Counted from the stretch's first letter, positions 11,176-20,079 are shown. The stretch is 52,353 nt of DNA from Rhodoferax sp. (GCA_031291295.1 JARLJI010000119.1:1-52353), one strand, 5' to 3'. The notes: generated by a model not told the origin, from the sequence alone. Program-made: numbers and translations.

Positions 11176-12534
11176 TCAGGCGGTTTCGGCCAGGGCGTCG
11201 CCCAGCGCGTTGATCAGCCGGTCGATCTCAGCCTTTTCGCTGATGAAGGGCGGTGCCAGCTGGATGGTGTCGCCGCCGTAGCGCACGTAGAAGCCCTTCT
11301 TCCAGCAGTTCATCGCAATCTCATACGGGCGGCGCGCGGGCTCGCCGGGCAGCGGCGCAATCGTGATGCCGGCGGCCAGACCGAAGTTGCGGATATCGGC
11401 CACGTGTTTCACGCCCTTCAGGCTGTGCACGGCGGCCTCGAAGTGAGGCGCCAGCGCCTTGACGCGGCCGACCATGTCTTCTTTCTGCAGGATGTCGAGC
11501 GCGGCGATGCCGGCAGCGCAGGCCACCGGGTGGGCCGAGTAGGTGTAGCCGTGCGGGAATTCGACCAGATACTCGGGTCCGCCGGCGGCCATGAAGGTGT
11601 CGTAGATCTCCTTCTTGGCGATCACCGCGCCCAGCGGCTGCGCGCCGTTGGTGACCTGCTTGGCGATGTTCATGATGTCGGGCGTGACGCCGAAGGCCTC
11701 GGCCCCGGTCATGGCGCCGGTGCGGCCAAAGCCGGTGATGACTTCGTCAAAGATCAAGAGGATGTTGTTCTGCGTGCAGATCTCGCGCAGGCGCTGCAGG
11801 TAGCCTGCGGGCGGAATCACCACGCCGGCCGAGCCCGAGAACGGCTCGACGATGACGGCCGCGATGTTGCTCGCATCGTGCAGCGCGATCACGTCGAGCA
11901 GCTTGTCGGCCAGCTCGGCCCCTAGGGGTGGCATGCCCTTGTGGAACGAGCCCATGGACGGCTGGGTGTGCGGGATGTGATCGGCTTCGACGCCCTGGCC
12001 AAAGAGCTTCCTGTTGGCGCCGATGCCGCCGACCGAGATGCCGCCGAAGTTCACGCCGTGGTAGCCCTTCTCGCGGCCGATCAGGCGCGTCTTGCTGGCC
12101 TGGCCCTTGGTGCGCCAGTAGGCGCGGGCCATCTTCAGCGAGGTGTCGGCCGCATCGGATCCCGAGTTGGTGAAGAACACATAGTCCAGGCCCCCGGGCG
12201 TCAGGTCCTTGATGCGGTTGGCCAGCTCGAACGAGCCCGGGTGGCCGAACTGGAAGGCCGGCGCGTAATCGAGCCTGGCGGCCTGGCGGCCGACGGCTTC
12301 GGCGATTTCACGGCGGCCGTGGCCCAGGCCCGTGCACCACAGGCCCGAGAGGCCGTCGAAGATCTTGCGCCCTTCGGCGTCGGTGAAATAGGCGCCGCTG
12401 GCCTCCACGATCATGCGCGGGTTGGCCTTGAACTGGCGGTTGGCCGTGTAGGGCATCCAGTGCGCCTCCAGCCAGGCCGCGTCCATGCGGGGCGCCGTCG
12501 CCGGTGTGGGTTCGTCAATGTGAGCGAAGGTCAT
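11176..12534 (-). CDS. Omega-amino acid (beta-alanine):pyruvate aminotransferase
   Basis: A 452-residue class III PLP-dependent aminotransferase. It should transfer the amino group of beta-alanine or 3-aminoisobutyrate to pyruvate, giving the semialdehyde used by MmsA. Visible residues include the substrate-side LWCTGLGHGRREI, the PLP phosphate-binding SGSDAADT near 125, D263 in IFDEVITGFGRTG, and the Schiff-base lysine K292 in NIAKQVTNGAQPLG. I chose the ATG at 12534 because GGAGA lies upstream and the protein then starts as in relatives; an extension to 12609 is open but would enter the divergent LysR promoter. Other omega-amino acids could also be substrates. Confidence 0.9.
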   Translation of the reverse strand: MTFAHIDEPTPATAPRMDAAWLEAHWMPYTANRQFKANPRMIVEASGAYFTDAEGRKIFDGLSGLWCTGLGHGRREIAEAVGRQAARLDYAPAFQFGHPGSFELANRIKDLTPGGLDYVFFTNSGSDAADTSLKMARAYWRTKGQASKTRLIGREKGYHGVNFGGISVGGIGANRKLFGQGVEADHIPHTQPSMGSFHKGMPPLGAELADKLLDVIALHDASNIAAVIVEPFSGSAGVVIPPAGYLQRLREICTQNNILLIFDEVITGFGRTGAMTGAEAFGVTPDIMNIAKQVTNGAQPLGAVIAKKEIYDTFMAAGGPEYLVEFPHGYTYSAHPVACAAGIAALDILQKEDMVGRVKALAPHFEAAVHSLKGVKHVADIRNFGLAAGITIAPLPGEPARRPYEIAMNCWKKGFYVRYGGDTIQLAPPFISEKAEIDRLINALGDALAETA

Positions 12535-12576
12535 GTGCTTTCTCCAGAGTGTGGAATCAAGGAGCCATTGGGCCCC

Positions 12577-12596
12577 CTCGCAAGAAGTTTTGCGAG
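12577..12596. promoter_or_regulatory. Dyad in the aminotransferase/LysR intergenic region
   Basis: CTCGCAA-N6-TTGCGAG is a perfect 7-bp inverted repeat between the divergent aminotransferase and LysR genes, the usual place for a LysR-type binding site. A TAAAAT hexamer at 12632-12637 could be the -10 of the LysR promoter. Assignment as the operator rests on position and symmetry only. Confidence 0.4.
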
Positions 12597-12667
12597 CAAG
12601 TGAGTGCATTCTGGAGAGTTTTTTTAACCTCTAAAATGACGCAATATCAACGTTTACTTGAGGATTT

Positions 12668-13612
12668 ATGCAAGTAATTCAGCCGGATGCCAAAAAGCGG
12701 GCCGTTTTGGGCCAGTTGAGCGACATGGACCTGCGGCTGCTGCAGGTGTTCAAGAGCGTGGTGGACTGCGGTGGCATGTCGGCGGCGGAGTTGGAGCTCA
12801 ACATCGGCACCTCGACCGTCAGCCGCCATGTGAAGGATCTGGAAACCCGGCTCGGACTGGTGCTGTGCCGGCGCGGCCGGGCCGGCTTCGCGCTGACCGC
12901 CGAGGGCAAACGCGTGTACGACGAAACCCTGCGTCTGCTGGCCTCGGTCGAGGGCTTTCGCAACAGCATTGACGCCATCCATTCCCGCATGGGCGGACAG
13001 CTGGCGGTGGCGGTGTTTGACAAGACGGCCAGCAACCCGCAGGCCCGCATCGGCGAGGCGATCGCCCTGTTCACGGAGCTCGCGCCCGAGGTGAACCTGC
13101 AGATGCATGTGGCCTCGATCAATGCCATCGAGCGCGGCGTGATCGACGGCACCTACCAGGTGGGCATCATTCCCACCCACCGCAACTCGCTCAGTCTGCT
13201 GTACGCCAACCTTTTTGGCGAGACCATGCTGCTGTACTGCGGCGCGCGGCATCCGCTGTTTGGCGCCGGGCACGGCTCGCTCACCTGGGATGGCCTGCAG
13301 GCCTATCATTTCGCGGGCCTGGGCTACCACTCACCCAACATGGAGTTGAGTCACACCGCGCGCTTGCCGCGCAAGGCAACGGGGTTTGACCAGGAGTCGA
13401 TCGCGACACTGATCCTGTCAGGTAAATTTCTTGGCTTCCTGCCAGACCACTACGCCGAGGCGTTCGAGCGGCGCGGGCAGATGCAGGCCGTGCGGCCTGC
13501 CCTGTTCCGCTACCCCTGTCATTTTGTGAGCCTGGTTCGGCGTTCCCCACAGCCCTCGCGGGCCGCACAGGCATTTCATGAGTGCCTGGTCAAAGCGCAC
13601 GCCGGCACATAG
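12668..13612 (+). CDS. LysR-family transcriptional regulator
   Basis: A 314-residue regulator. The winged helix-turn-helix occupies about residues 18-80 (DLRLLQVFKSVVDCGGMSAA, then STVSRHVKDLETRLG). The rest is a periplasmic-binding-like effector domain containing GTYQVGIIPTHRNSL. It is divergent from the aminotransferase gene across 133 bases with a dyad, so it most likely controls the aminotransferase and mmsA. The effector may be beta-alanine or a semialdehyde, but nothing in the sequence shows this. It is convergent with the AidB-like gene. Confidence 0.85.
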   Translation: MQVIQPDAKKRAVLGQLSDMDLRLLQVFKSVVDCGGMSAAELELNIGTSTVSRHVKDLETRLGLVLCRRGRAGFALTAEGKRVYDETLRLLASVEGFRNSIDAIHSRMGGQLAVAVFDKTASNPQARIGEAIALFTELAPEVNLQMHVASINAIERGVIDGTYQVGIIPTHRNSLSLLYANLFGETMLLYCGARHPLFGAGHGSLTWDGLQAYHFAGLGYHSPNMELSHTARLPRKATGFDQESIATLILSGKFLGFLPDHYAEAFERRGQMQAVRPALFRYPCHFVSLVRRSPQPSRAAQAFHECLVKAHAGT

Positions 13613-13692
13613 CAGTCAGGGGGCGTGCAGCTCGCCGTCGGCAAGCACGGCATCGGGCCTGCACACGGCCTGCACACCAACTGGGCCAGGGT

Positions 13693-15357
13693 TCAGGCCG
13701 GAAAAGCGCGGGCCAGCACCGCCCCCACGTCGATGCTGCGCGTGTCGATGGCGCCCACCACGCGGCCGGCGCCCGGCGTGGCCAGGCGCGTGGCGACGAA
13801 GGCGTCGGCCACGGCTGCCGGCGCATGGCGGCGCAGCAGGCAGGCCTGGGCCGTGAGCACCAGACGCTGCACCAGCACGCGGCCCAGCACCTCCAGTTCA
13901 TCGGGCGGCGTGGACAGCAGCGCACGCAGCGCCTGCAACTCGGCCAGGATGTGGGCATCGCCCGCAGCCGCGTCGGCCAGTTCCTGGAACAGCGCCAGTG
14001 CCGCGTCGGGCTCGCGCGAGAGGGCGCGCAGCACGTCCAGGCACATCACGTTGCCCGAGCCTTCCCAGATGGAGTTGACGGGCGACTCGCGGAACAGGCG
14101 CGCCGCGACGCTCGTCTCCACATAGCCGTTGCCGCCGAACACCTCCATGGCCTCGCCCGTGAGTTCCACGCCGCGCTTGCAGACCCAGAACTTGGCGGCC
14201 GGCGTCATCACGCGCTTCCAGGCGCGCTGCACCGGATCGTTGTCATGCTCGAAGGCCTCGGCCAGGCGCATAGCCAGCACCAGCGCGGCCTCGCTCTCCA
14301 GCGCCAGGTCGACCAGCACGGCGCGCATCAGCGGCTGCTCGGCCAGCACCTTGCCAAAGGCCTTGCGCCGGCGCGCGTAGCCCACGGCCTGCACCATGGC
14401 CTGGCGCAGGATGGCGGCACTGCCCAGCACGCAGTTCAGGCGCGTGTAGGTCGCCATCTCAATGATGGTGGGAATGCCGCGGCCCTCCTCGCCCATGAGG
14501 ATGCCCCAGGCGTCCTCGAACTCGACCTCGCTGCTCGAATTGCTGCGGTTGCCCACCTTGTCTTTCAGGCGCTGCACATTCACGGCGTTCTTGCTGCCAT
14601 CGGGGCGCCAGCGCGGCACAAAGAAGCAGGCGTGACCACCGCTCCCTGCGCCCTCGTTCGTGCGCGCCACCACCAGGTGCGCATCGCTCATGGGCGCCGA
14701 GAAGAACCATTTGTGCCCGCGCAGCAGGTACTCGCCACCGCGCCCGCCCGCGCCCAGGGGCGTGGCCAGCGTGGTGTTGGCGCGCACGTCCGAGCCGCCC
14801 TGCTTCTCGGTCATGCCCATGCCGAGCCAGATCGAGCGCTTTTGCGCCAGCGGCACGTCGCGCGCGTCGTAGTCGTTGCTGTAGAGCTGGTCCTTCAGTT
14901 GGGCCCACAACTGCGGCTCTTTCTGCAGCACCGGAATGCTCGCCGTGGTCATCGTCGCCGGGCACAGCGTGCCCTGCTCGACCTGCCCGTGCAGGTAAAA
15001 CCCCGCTGCCCAGGCCGCCCAACGGCCCGCGCGCTCATCGCGCTGGGGCTGCGAGATCAGGCCCTGCCCGCGGTACAGCGCCATGAGCGCATGCCAGCTC
15101 GGGTGGAATTCCACCGCGTCGATGCGGCGCCCGCGTGCGTCGAAGCTGTGCAGTTCGGGATGGTGGCGGTTGGCCTCTTCAGCGAGGCGCCAGGTGTCAG
15201 CGGCGCCCAGGCGCTCGGCGTAGCCAGACAGCGACGGCACGGCCCAGCCGGCGCCCGCACGCTGCAGGGCTTCGCCGAGCGCGGGGTCGGCCGCGAGCAG
15301 GTTGTAGTCGGTCAGATCGTCGAACTGGTTGAAAACTTCGTGGGTGGTAGCAGCCAT
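13693..15357 (-). CDS. aidB: AidB-like acyl-CoA dehydrogenase family flavoprotein
   Basis: A 554-residue protein close in length and motifs to E. coli AidB (541 residues). Shared features include EFHPSWHALM, GMGMTEKQGGSDVRANT, GHKWFFSAPMSDAHL, DKVGNRSNSSSEVEFEDA, TPAAKFWVCKRG, EVFGGNGYVE and PVNSIWEGSGNVMCLDVLR. AidB is an FAD protein of the isovaleryl-CoA-dehydrogenase branch that binds DNA and is linked to protection from alkylation damage; its catalytic role is unsettled. No ada gene is nearby. The neighbours are an unrelated LysR gene (convergent) and a divergent drug exporter. The DNA-binding C-terminal region is present but not obviously basic, so a metabolic acyl-CoA dehydrogenase role remains possible. 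Confidence 0.85.
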   Translation of the reverse strand: MAATTHEVFNQFDDLTDYNLLAADPALGEALQRAGAGWAVPSLSGYAERLGAADTWRLAEEANRHHPELHSFDARGRRIDAVEFHPSWHALMALYRGQGLISQPQRDERAGRWAAWAAGFYLHGQVEQGTLCPATMTTASIPVLQKEPQLWAQLKDQLYSNDYDARDVPLAQKRSIWLGMGMTEKQGGSDVRANTTLATPLGAGGRGGEYLLRGHKWFFSAPMSDAHLVVARTNEGAGSGGHACFFVPRWRPDGSKNAVNVQRLKDKVGNRSNSSSEVEFEDAWGILMGEEGRGIPTIIEMATYTRLNCVLGSAAILRQAMVQAVGYARRRKAFGKVLAEQPLMRAVLVDLALESEAALVLAMRLAEAFEHDNDPVQRAWKRVMTPAAKFWVCKRGVELTGEAMEVFGGNGYVETSVAARLFRESPVNSIWEGSGNVMCLDVLRALSREPDAALALFQELADAAAGDAHILAELQALRALLSTPPDELEVLGRVLVQRLVLTAQACLLRRHAPAAVADAFVATRLATPGAGRVVGAIDTRSIDVGAVLARAFPA

Positions 15358-15463
15358 GGTGTTTGTCTCCGGTTGCGGGTTGGGCTCTTTGGGAGTGTAG
15401 GGAAAATGGCCTCGCGAGGTGACGCGCCGGGTTCAACGGGCAACTCCTTGATAATCGACGGCT

Positions 15464-15481
15464 GCCCGCAGTCCTGCGGGC
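15464..15481. promoter_or_regulatory. Palindrome between aidB and the exporter gene
   Basis: GCCCGCAG-TC-CTGCGGGC is a perfect 8-bp inverted repeat in the 172-base region between divergent genes, 48 bases before the exporter ATG. It could be an operator or, as RNA, a tight leader hairpin. No regulator gene is adjacent. Confidence 0.35.
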
Positions 15482-15529
15482 CTATCCTGTTTGAGAAGAG
15501 CGTTCGTTCGATGCCGCAAGCAATCCCTC

Positions 15530-16759
15530 ATGAATCCTGATGCCCACCAACTCTGGCGCGCGCCGCGCTGGGCCCTGGCGGTTCTGCTGGCGGTGCTGGG
15601 CATGCTGGGGCCGTTTTCGATCGACACCTACATCCCCGCGTTCTCCGGCATCGCACAGTCGCTGGGCGCGACGCCGGTCGAGATGCAGCAGACGCTGTCA
15701 GCCTACCTGTTCGGCTATGCCTTCATGAACCTGTTTCACGGCGCGCTGGCCGACAGCTTTGGCCGCCGCCCCGTGGTGCTGTGGGGCCTGGCCGCATTCA
15801 CGCTCGCCTCGGTCGGTTGTGCACTGTCGCAAAGCATCGGGCACCTGGTTTTTTTCCGTGCCGTGCAGGGCCTGTCCACCGGGGCCGGCATCGTCGTCTC
15901 GCGCGCGGTCATTCGCGACATGTTCCCGCCCGCGCAGGCCCAGCAGGTCATGAGCCAGGTCACCATCTACTTTGGCGTGGCGCCGGCGATTGCGCCCATC
16001 GTGGGCGGCTGGCTGTTTGTGCACACCGGCTGGCACAGCATCTTCTGGTTCCTGGTCGCGGTGGGCGTCGTCCTCTGGATCGCCAATTTCAAGCTGCTGC
16101 CCGAGACGCTGCATGTCACCCAGCGTCAGCCGTTCAACGTCAGGCACCTGATGCGCGGCTACTGGCAGCTCGGCAGCAGCCCCAGCTTTTTACTGTTGGC
16201 GCTGGCCAGTGGCGTCCCGTTCAACGGCATGTTTTTGTATGTGCTGGCGGCGCCGGTCTTCCTCGGCACGCATCTGGCGCTCGCGCCCACCGAGTTCTTC
16301 TGGTTCTTTGTGCTCAACATCGGCGGCATCATGCTAGGGGCTTGGCTCAGCGGTCGCCTGGCCGGCAAGATCGCGCCCAAGCAGCAAATCCGCCATGGCT
16401 TCGTGATCATGCTGGTGATCGGGGTGATCAACCTCGTGGCCAACATGCTGTTCAAGGCCAACGCGTCCTGGGCCATTTTTCCGATCGCCGTGTTTGCGTT
16501 CGGCTGGGCCCTGATGGTGCCGGTGGTCACCCTGCTGGTGCTCGACCTGTACCCCGAGCGGCGCGGCATGGCGTCGTCGCTGCAGGCCTTCATCGGCTCG
16601 ACCGCCAACGGTGTGGTGGCCGGCGTGATCGCGCCACTCGTGATGCACTCGACCGCGGCGCTGGCGGCGGCGTCACTCCTGATGATGTGCGTCGGGCTGG
16701 TGGCGTGGGTTTACCTGCACCACCGCTGGCCCGAGATTGGCAGAACCGCGGCGGATTGA
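15530..16759 (+). CDS. Bcr/CflA-type multidrug MFS exporter
   Basis: A 409-residue inner-membrane major facilitator protein with 12 predicted segments. The start of the first helix has MLGPFSIDTYIPAF, the hallmark of the Bcr/CflA drug:H+ antiporter branch. The loop 2-3 motif DSFGRRPVVLWGL follows, and the fifth helix carries the antiporter-type APAIAPIVGGWL. It probably exports drugs or small metabolites. I chose the ATG at 15530; an open extension to 15491 adds 13 residues that do not look like a membrane protein start. Its right flank is a palindromic repeat cluster rather than a clear terminator. Confidence 0.88.
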   Translation: MNPDAHQLWRAPRWALAVLLAVLGMLGPFSIDTYIPAFSGIAQSLGATPVEMQQTLSAYLFGYAFMNLFHGALADSFGRRPVVLWGLAAFTLASVGCALSQSIGHLVFFRAVQGLSTGAGIVVSRAVIRDMFPPAQAQQVMSQVTIYFGVAPAIAPIVGGWLFVHTGWHSIFWFLVAVGVVLWIANFKLLPETLHVTQRQPFNVRHLMRGYWQLGSSPSFLLLALASGVPFNGMFLYVLAAPVFLGTHLALAPTEFFWFFVLNIGGIMLGAWLSGRLAGKIAPKQQIRHGFVIMLVIGVINLVANMLFKANASWAIFPIAVFAFGWALMVPVVTLLVLDLYPERRGMASSLQAFIGSTANGVVAGVIAPLVMHSTAALAAASLLMMCVGLVAWVYLHHRWPEIGRTAAD

Positions 16760-16765
16760 GCCCCT

Positions 16766-16918
16766 TGCCATCCCGTACACCCCTTGTCATCCCGCGCACT
16801 CTCTCGTCATTCCCGCGCAGGCGGGAATCCACCCGCGCGGAACACTACGGTGGATTCCCGGTCGAGCCGGGAATGACAAATGGAGCCGGGAATGAAAAAA
16901 ACGGAGCCGGAAATGACA
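16766..16918. repeat. Cluster of REP-like palindromes and half-units
   Basis: One complete unit, gtcattcccgcg-caggcgggaatcca at 16806-16831, can fold into a stem with ATTCCCGC/GCGGGAAT arms. It is preceded by two half-units (tgccatcccg, tgtcatcccgcg). A second diverged unit follows in the opposite direction at 16851-16877, then further half-units GCCGGGAATGA. The cluster fills the space between the exporter and the outer-membrane protein gene and may act as a transcript end or mRNA-stabilising hairpin for the exporter. Confidence 0.8.
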
Positions 16919-16965
16919 GCCACGGCAGTATCAATCTCAAAACACCAACATTGCAAGCGCCCTCG

Positions 16966-18537
16966 ATGCCCATTCCTACGATCCGCCCTTCCCGCTTCTA
17001 CCCCCTGACCATCGCTGCCCTGTGTGCGCTGGCGCTTTATTGGCCCTCCGCCAGCCATGCGCAAGACAGCAGCACGTCGCCTGACGGGCTGAACCCCACC
17101 TCCACGACCTGGCGTCTGACTTCCGAGACCCTCAAGCTGCCCGGCGGAGAAAACATGGGCATGGTCGCAGGCGACCTGCTGTTCGACATGAACGAGCATC
17201 TGCGCCTGGGCGTGGGCTCCTACGGCGCGGTGCGCGGCGAGCGCGGCGGCTTCATCACGCTGGGCATCGCGGGCGAACTGCGCCAGCGGCTCAGTCCTTC
17301 GTGGATGAGCCATGCGGGACTGTTCGTGGGCGCGGGCGGCGGGCGCGGCGGCAGCTCGCTGGCGGGCGGCGGCCTGATGCTGCGCGGCGACGTGGGCCTG
17401 ACCTACGAGAGCGCCGGCTATGGCAACTTCGGCTTCGGCGTAAGCCAGGTGCGCTTTCCGTCCGGCGTAATCCACAGCACGCAGCCTTACGTGCTGTACG
17501 AATATCCGTTCTACAGCCTGCTGGACCGCGGCTGGACGACGCCGGCAGGCAGCAGCGGCGCGGAGCCGGGCGGCATGGCAGCGCGGGCGCAAGAATTTTC
17601 AGTGGTGGCACGCAGCTACAACATCCCGTCCTCCGTGCGGCGCGAAGACGGACAGCCGCAGCACGGCAGCATGCAACTGCTGGGCGCCGAGTGGCTGTCT
17701 TATCTGGACGAGCGCTGGTTCCTCAAGCTGGAAGCCGAGGGCGCCATGGGTGGCCAGAGCAATGGCTACATGCAGATCCTGGCCGGCGCCGGCTACCGGC
17801 TGCCGCTCACGCGCAGCACCGCCCTCAAGCTCCACGCTGCAGCGGGTCCGGCGGGCGGCGGCGGTGTGGACACCGGCGGCGGCCTGCTGCTGGATGCCGG
17901 CGTTTCGCTGCAGCAAAACCTCACCGCGCGCACCGCACTGGAGTTGTCGCTCGACGACATCCGCGCGCCGAGCGGCAGCTTCAGCGCGCGCAGCGTGTCC
18001 CTCAAACTGACCCACCAGTTCGGCCTGCCCGGTGTCTCGTCGTCCGACTTCGTGCCGTGGAGCGCACTGGACGGGTTTGACGCCGAACACCTGCGCGTGC
18101 GCGCCGTGAGCCAGACCTACTTCAAGGCCGCCCCGCAGTGGCGCGCCAACCATGTGGACCAATCCGTGAGCAATCTGGGCGTGCAGCTCGACTACTTCGT
18201 CACCCCCAACTGGTATCTCACCGGCCAGGGCCTGGCCGCCTACGCGGGCAATGCCGGCGCCTATATGACGGGCCAAGTCGGTGCGGGCACGCATTGGCCC
18301 CTGTCAGAACGCTGGTTTTTCGAGGGCGAGGCGCTGGTCGGCGCGGCCGGCGGCGGCGGCCTGGCGGTGGGCGGCGGCCTGGTGGGCCAAGTCAACGCGG
18401 GGTTGGGCTACCGCCTGTCGAAGTCCCTGTCGCTGCTGGCAACCGCGGGGCGCATCAACGCGCTGCGGGGCGATTTCAAGGCGAATGTGGCGGGGCTGGC
18501 GCTGGCCTACCAGTTCACGGGGTTTGGGCAGAGGTGA
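16966..18537 (+). CDS. Three-module glycine-rich outer-membrane beta-barrel protein (unknown family)
   Basis: A 523-residue protein with a signal peptide (hydrophobic stretch about residues 13-30, cleavage near ASHAQ). I do not recognise a named family. Three segments, about 75-168, 246-352 and 412-518, repeat one pattern. Each has amphipathic strands starting with (W)(F/Y)L, then a glycine-rich stretch (GAGGGRGG..AGGG, GPAGGGG..TGGG, GAAGGGG..VGGG), then strands, an A/P-x-G turn with S/D-F near its end, and a final beta strand; modules 2 and 3 end with an aromatic residue (HQF, YQF) as in outer-membrane strands. I infer internal duplication of a barrel module. The ATG at 16966 is chosen because the signal peptide starts there; a longer open frame upstream is only the shadow of the exporter gene. 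Its leader contains the repeat cluster. Confidence 0.7.
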   Translation: MPIPTIRPSRFYPLTIAALCALALYWPSASHAQDSSTSPDGLNPTSTTWRLTSETLKLPGGENMGMVAGDLLFDMNEHLRLGVGSYGAVRGERGGFITLGIAGELRQRLSPSWMSHAGLFVGAGGGRGGSSLAGGGLMLRGDVGLTYESAGYGNFGFGVSQVRFPSGVIHSTQPYVLYEYPFYSLLDRGWTTPAGSSGAEPGGMAARAQEFSVVARSYNIPSSVRREDGQPQHGSMQLLGAEWLSYLDERWFLKLEAEGAMGGQSNGYMQILAGAGYRLPLTRSTALKLHAAAGPAGGGGVDTGGGLLLDAGVSLQQNLTARTALELSLDDIRAPSGSFSARSVSLKLTHQFGLPGVSSSDFVPWSALDGFDAEHLRVRAVSQTYFKAAPQWRANHVDQSVSNLGVQLDYFVTPNWYLTGQGLAAYAGNAGAYMTGQVGAGTHWPLSERWFFEGEALVGAAGGGGLAVGGGLVGQVNAGLGYRLSKSLSLLATAGRINALRGDFKANVAGLALAYQFTGFGQR

Positions 18538-18549
18538 GGCGGGAATCCA

Positions 18550-18954
18550 TTACTCATCCACCCAGTTCTGCAGCCGCAACTGCGGCACCCGGGCGAATTC
18601 ACGGGTATTGTTGGTGACCAGAATGACATTGGACGCCAGCGCATGGGCGGCGATCATGGTGTCAAGTGCGCCGATGGGCTGGCCGTGCCGCTCCAGACCG
18701 GCACGCAACTCACCGTAATGCCAGATCACCGAGGCGTCAAAAGGCAGGACTTCCAGCGGAGCCAGGAACATTTCCAGCGCCTCCCGGTTGCGAGCGGAAC
18801 CGCTCTTGGCCACGCCAAAGGCCAACTCCGCGGCCGTAACACTCGAAATGCCGATTTGCCCCAAGCGTTCCTGCCTGAAGCGCGCCAGCACCGTCGCAGG
18901 CCGGGCGTTGATCACGTAGATGCAGATGTTGGTGTCGAGCATGTAACTGATCAA
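18550..18954 (-). CDS. vapC: VapC-type PIN-domain RNase toxin
   Basis: A 134-residue PIN-domain protein. The acidic metal-binding residues are visible in MLDTNICIY at the N-terminus, the glutamate in TAAELAFG, and the aspartate in IGALDTMIAAH, with the last carboxylate region near NTREF. Such toxins cleave tRNA or other RNA when freed of the antitoxin. The apparent start is a TTG at 18954 that overlaps the vapB stop in a TTGA arrangement; an ATG at 18942 would give MLDTN directly. The overlap shows translational coupling with the antitoxin gene. Confidence 0.88.
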   Translation of the reverse strand: MISYMLDTNICIYVINARPATVLARFRQERLGQIGISSVTAAELAFGVAKSGSARNREALEMFLAPLEVLPFDASVIWHYGELRAGLERHGQPIGALDTMIAAHALASNVILVTNNTREFARVPQLRLQNWVDE

Positions 18955-19184
18955 GACGCGATCTCCTCGCGCGCCTGCGTGGTGGGCTGTTCACGGGTGA
19001 TCTGAAAACCCGGCTCGAAAGCATCCAGCGCCGCATCCAGCATGGCCCAAGGCTCGTTGATGGGCAGCAACAAGACACCGTTGCCGAAATGCCGCACGGC
19101 AACCTCCACTCCCTCGAAACGGTACTCTTTGGGCAAGCGAACCGCCTGGCTGCGCCCCGACTGAAAAAGACGTGCAGTGTCCAT
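18951..19184 (-). CDS. vapB: VapB-type antitoxin
   Basis: A 77-residue AbrB/SpoVT-fold antitoxin. The N-terminal motif ARLFQSGRSQAVRLPKEYRF is typical of the VapB/MazE-like DNA-binding strand-swapped domain. The C-terminal half (about 45-77) should wrap the VapC toxin. The ATG is preceded by GGGGAAGG. It lies directly upstream of, and overlaps, vapC; the pair is presumably autoregulated. A degenerate palindromic repeat lies just upstream at 19265-19288. Confidence 0.87.
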   Translation of the reverse strand: MDTARLFQSGRSQAVRLPKEYRFEGVEVAVRHFGNGVLLLPINEPWAMLDAALDAFEPGFQITREQPTTQAREEIAS

Positions 19185-19264
19185 GACCTTCCCCCGAAAA
19201 TTGATAGCTACCAATGATAGCCACCAAAATTCAAAAAAGCAAATCCAGGAAAACCCCTTTGCCA

Positions 19265-19288
19265 ACCCCGCGCAGGCGGGAATCCAGG
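19265..19288. repeat. Degenerate REP-like unit
   Basis: CCCGCGCAGGCGGGAATCCA matches the right-hand side of the dispersed palindrome; the GTCATT arm is lost. It lies 3 bases from the end of the YdcF-like gene, between that gene and vapB. Confidence 0.6.
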
Positions 19289-19290
19289 AC

Positions 19291-20079
19291 TCAGGCCCGC
19301 CCCGTTACCCGGTAAGCCAGCAAGCCCACCCACTCATGCAGGGCAATCTGCCAGCGCCACAGGCTCTTGGCCAGTGAATATTCCGTCCACGGCGTGCGGG
19401 TGCCGGTGCGGTAGTCCACGGGGTACGGCGTCGCGTTCCAGCCCGCGGCGCGGAAGGCGGCCAGCGCGCGCGGCATGTGCCAGGCGGAGGTGACCAGCAG
19501 CCAGGGCCGGGTCTTGTCGACCCCCGGCAGGGCCGCGCTCAACACGGCGTTTTCGTAAGTGGTGCGCGAGGCCGACTCGAACTGCATGCGCTGTGCCGGC
19601 ACGCCCATCTCCTCAAAAAACGCGCGGGCCTGCACCGCCTCTGGCTCGCCGGTAGTGTGCCAATCGCCCTCTCCGCCCGTGAACAGCAGGCGCAACAGCG
19701 AGTGCTGGCGCATCAGCACCACCGGCACCGTCATGCGCTCTGCCCCGTCATTGAGCGCCACCTGGCCGTTGCCCGCGGCGCGCACCCAGGCCGGCTCCAG
19801 CGCACCGCCCAGCACCACCACACCGGCGTAGCGCTGCCACTCGGGGGCCGCGGGTGCGGTGGCCCACGCCGGCGGCGGGTACTGCGCCTCCAGCCCGCGC
19901 AACAAGGCATCTGGCAGCGGCCACCAACCCAGCAAAAGCAGCAAAGCGAGCGAGGCCCAGCCCGGCCTCAAGCCCAGCGTGCGCCTGCGCGGCATGCACA
20001 GCAGGGCCACGGCGAACAGTGCTGCGACCCAGGCCAGCGGCTGGGTCGCGAAAGACAGGAGTTTGGAGGCGAGAAACAT
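19291..20079 (-). CDS. YdcF/ElyC-like DUF218 membrane protein
   Basis: A 262-residue protein with two N-terminal membrane segments (about residues 10-30 and 42-55) and a DUF218 Rossmann-like domain. Visible motifs are VVVLGGALE, LLFTGGEGD, the glutamate-rich ASRTTYENA segment and LLVTSAWHMPRALAAFRAAG. ElyC/YdcF proteins are implicated in envelope polysaccharide or lipid-carrier handling in E. coli, but their chemistry is unclear. The gene sits between two toxin-antitoxin pairs and near the polysaccharide cluster, with no clear operon partner. The C-terminus reaches the repeat at 19288. Confidence 0.82.
   Translation of the reverse strand: MFLASKLLSFATQPLAWVAALFAVALLCMPRRRTLGLRPGWASLALLLLLGWWPLPDALLRGLEAQYPPPAWATAPAAPEWQRYAGVVVLGGALEPAWVRAAGNGQVALNDGAERMTVPVVLMRQHSLLRLLFTGGEGDWHTTGEPEAVQARAFFEEMGVPAQRMQFESASRTTYENAVLSAALPGVDKTRPWLLVTSAWHMPRALAAFRAAGWNATPYPVDYRTGTRTPWTEYSLAKSLWRWQIALHEWVGLLAYRVTGRA

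Noticed and set aside
15781..16965. A very long + strand open frame (918 codons, 15781-18537) that runs through the exporter gene into the outer-membrane protein
   Set aside because: Its first 395 codons are an arginine-rich shadow of the Bcr/CflA gene in another frame; the real gene begins with a signal peptide at 16966.
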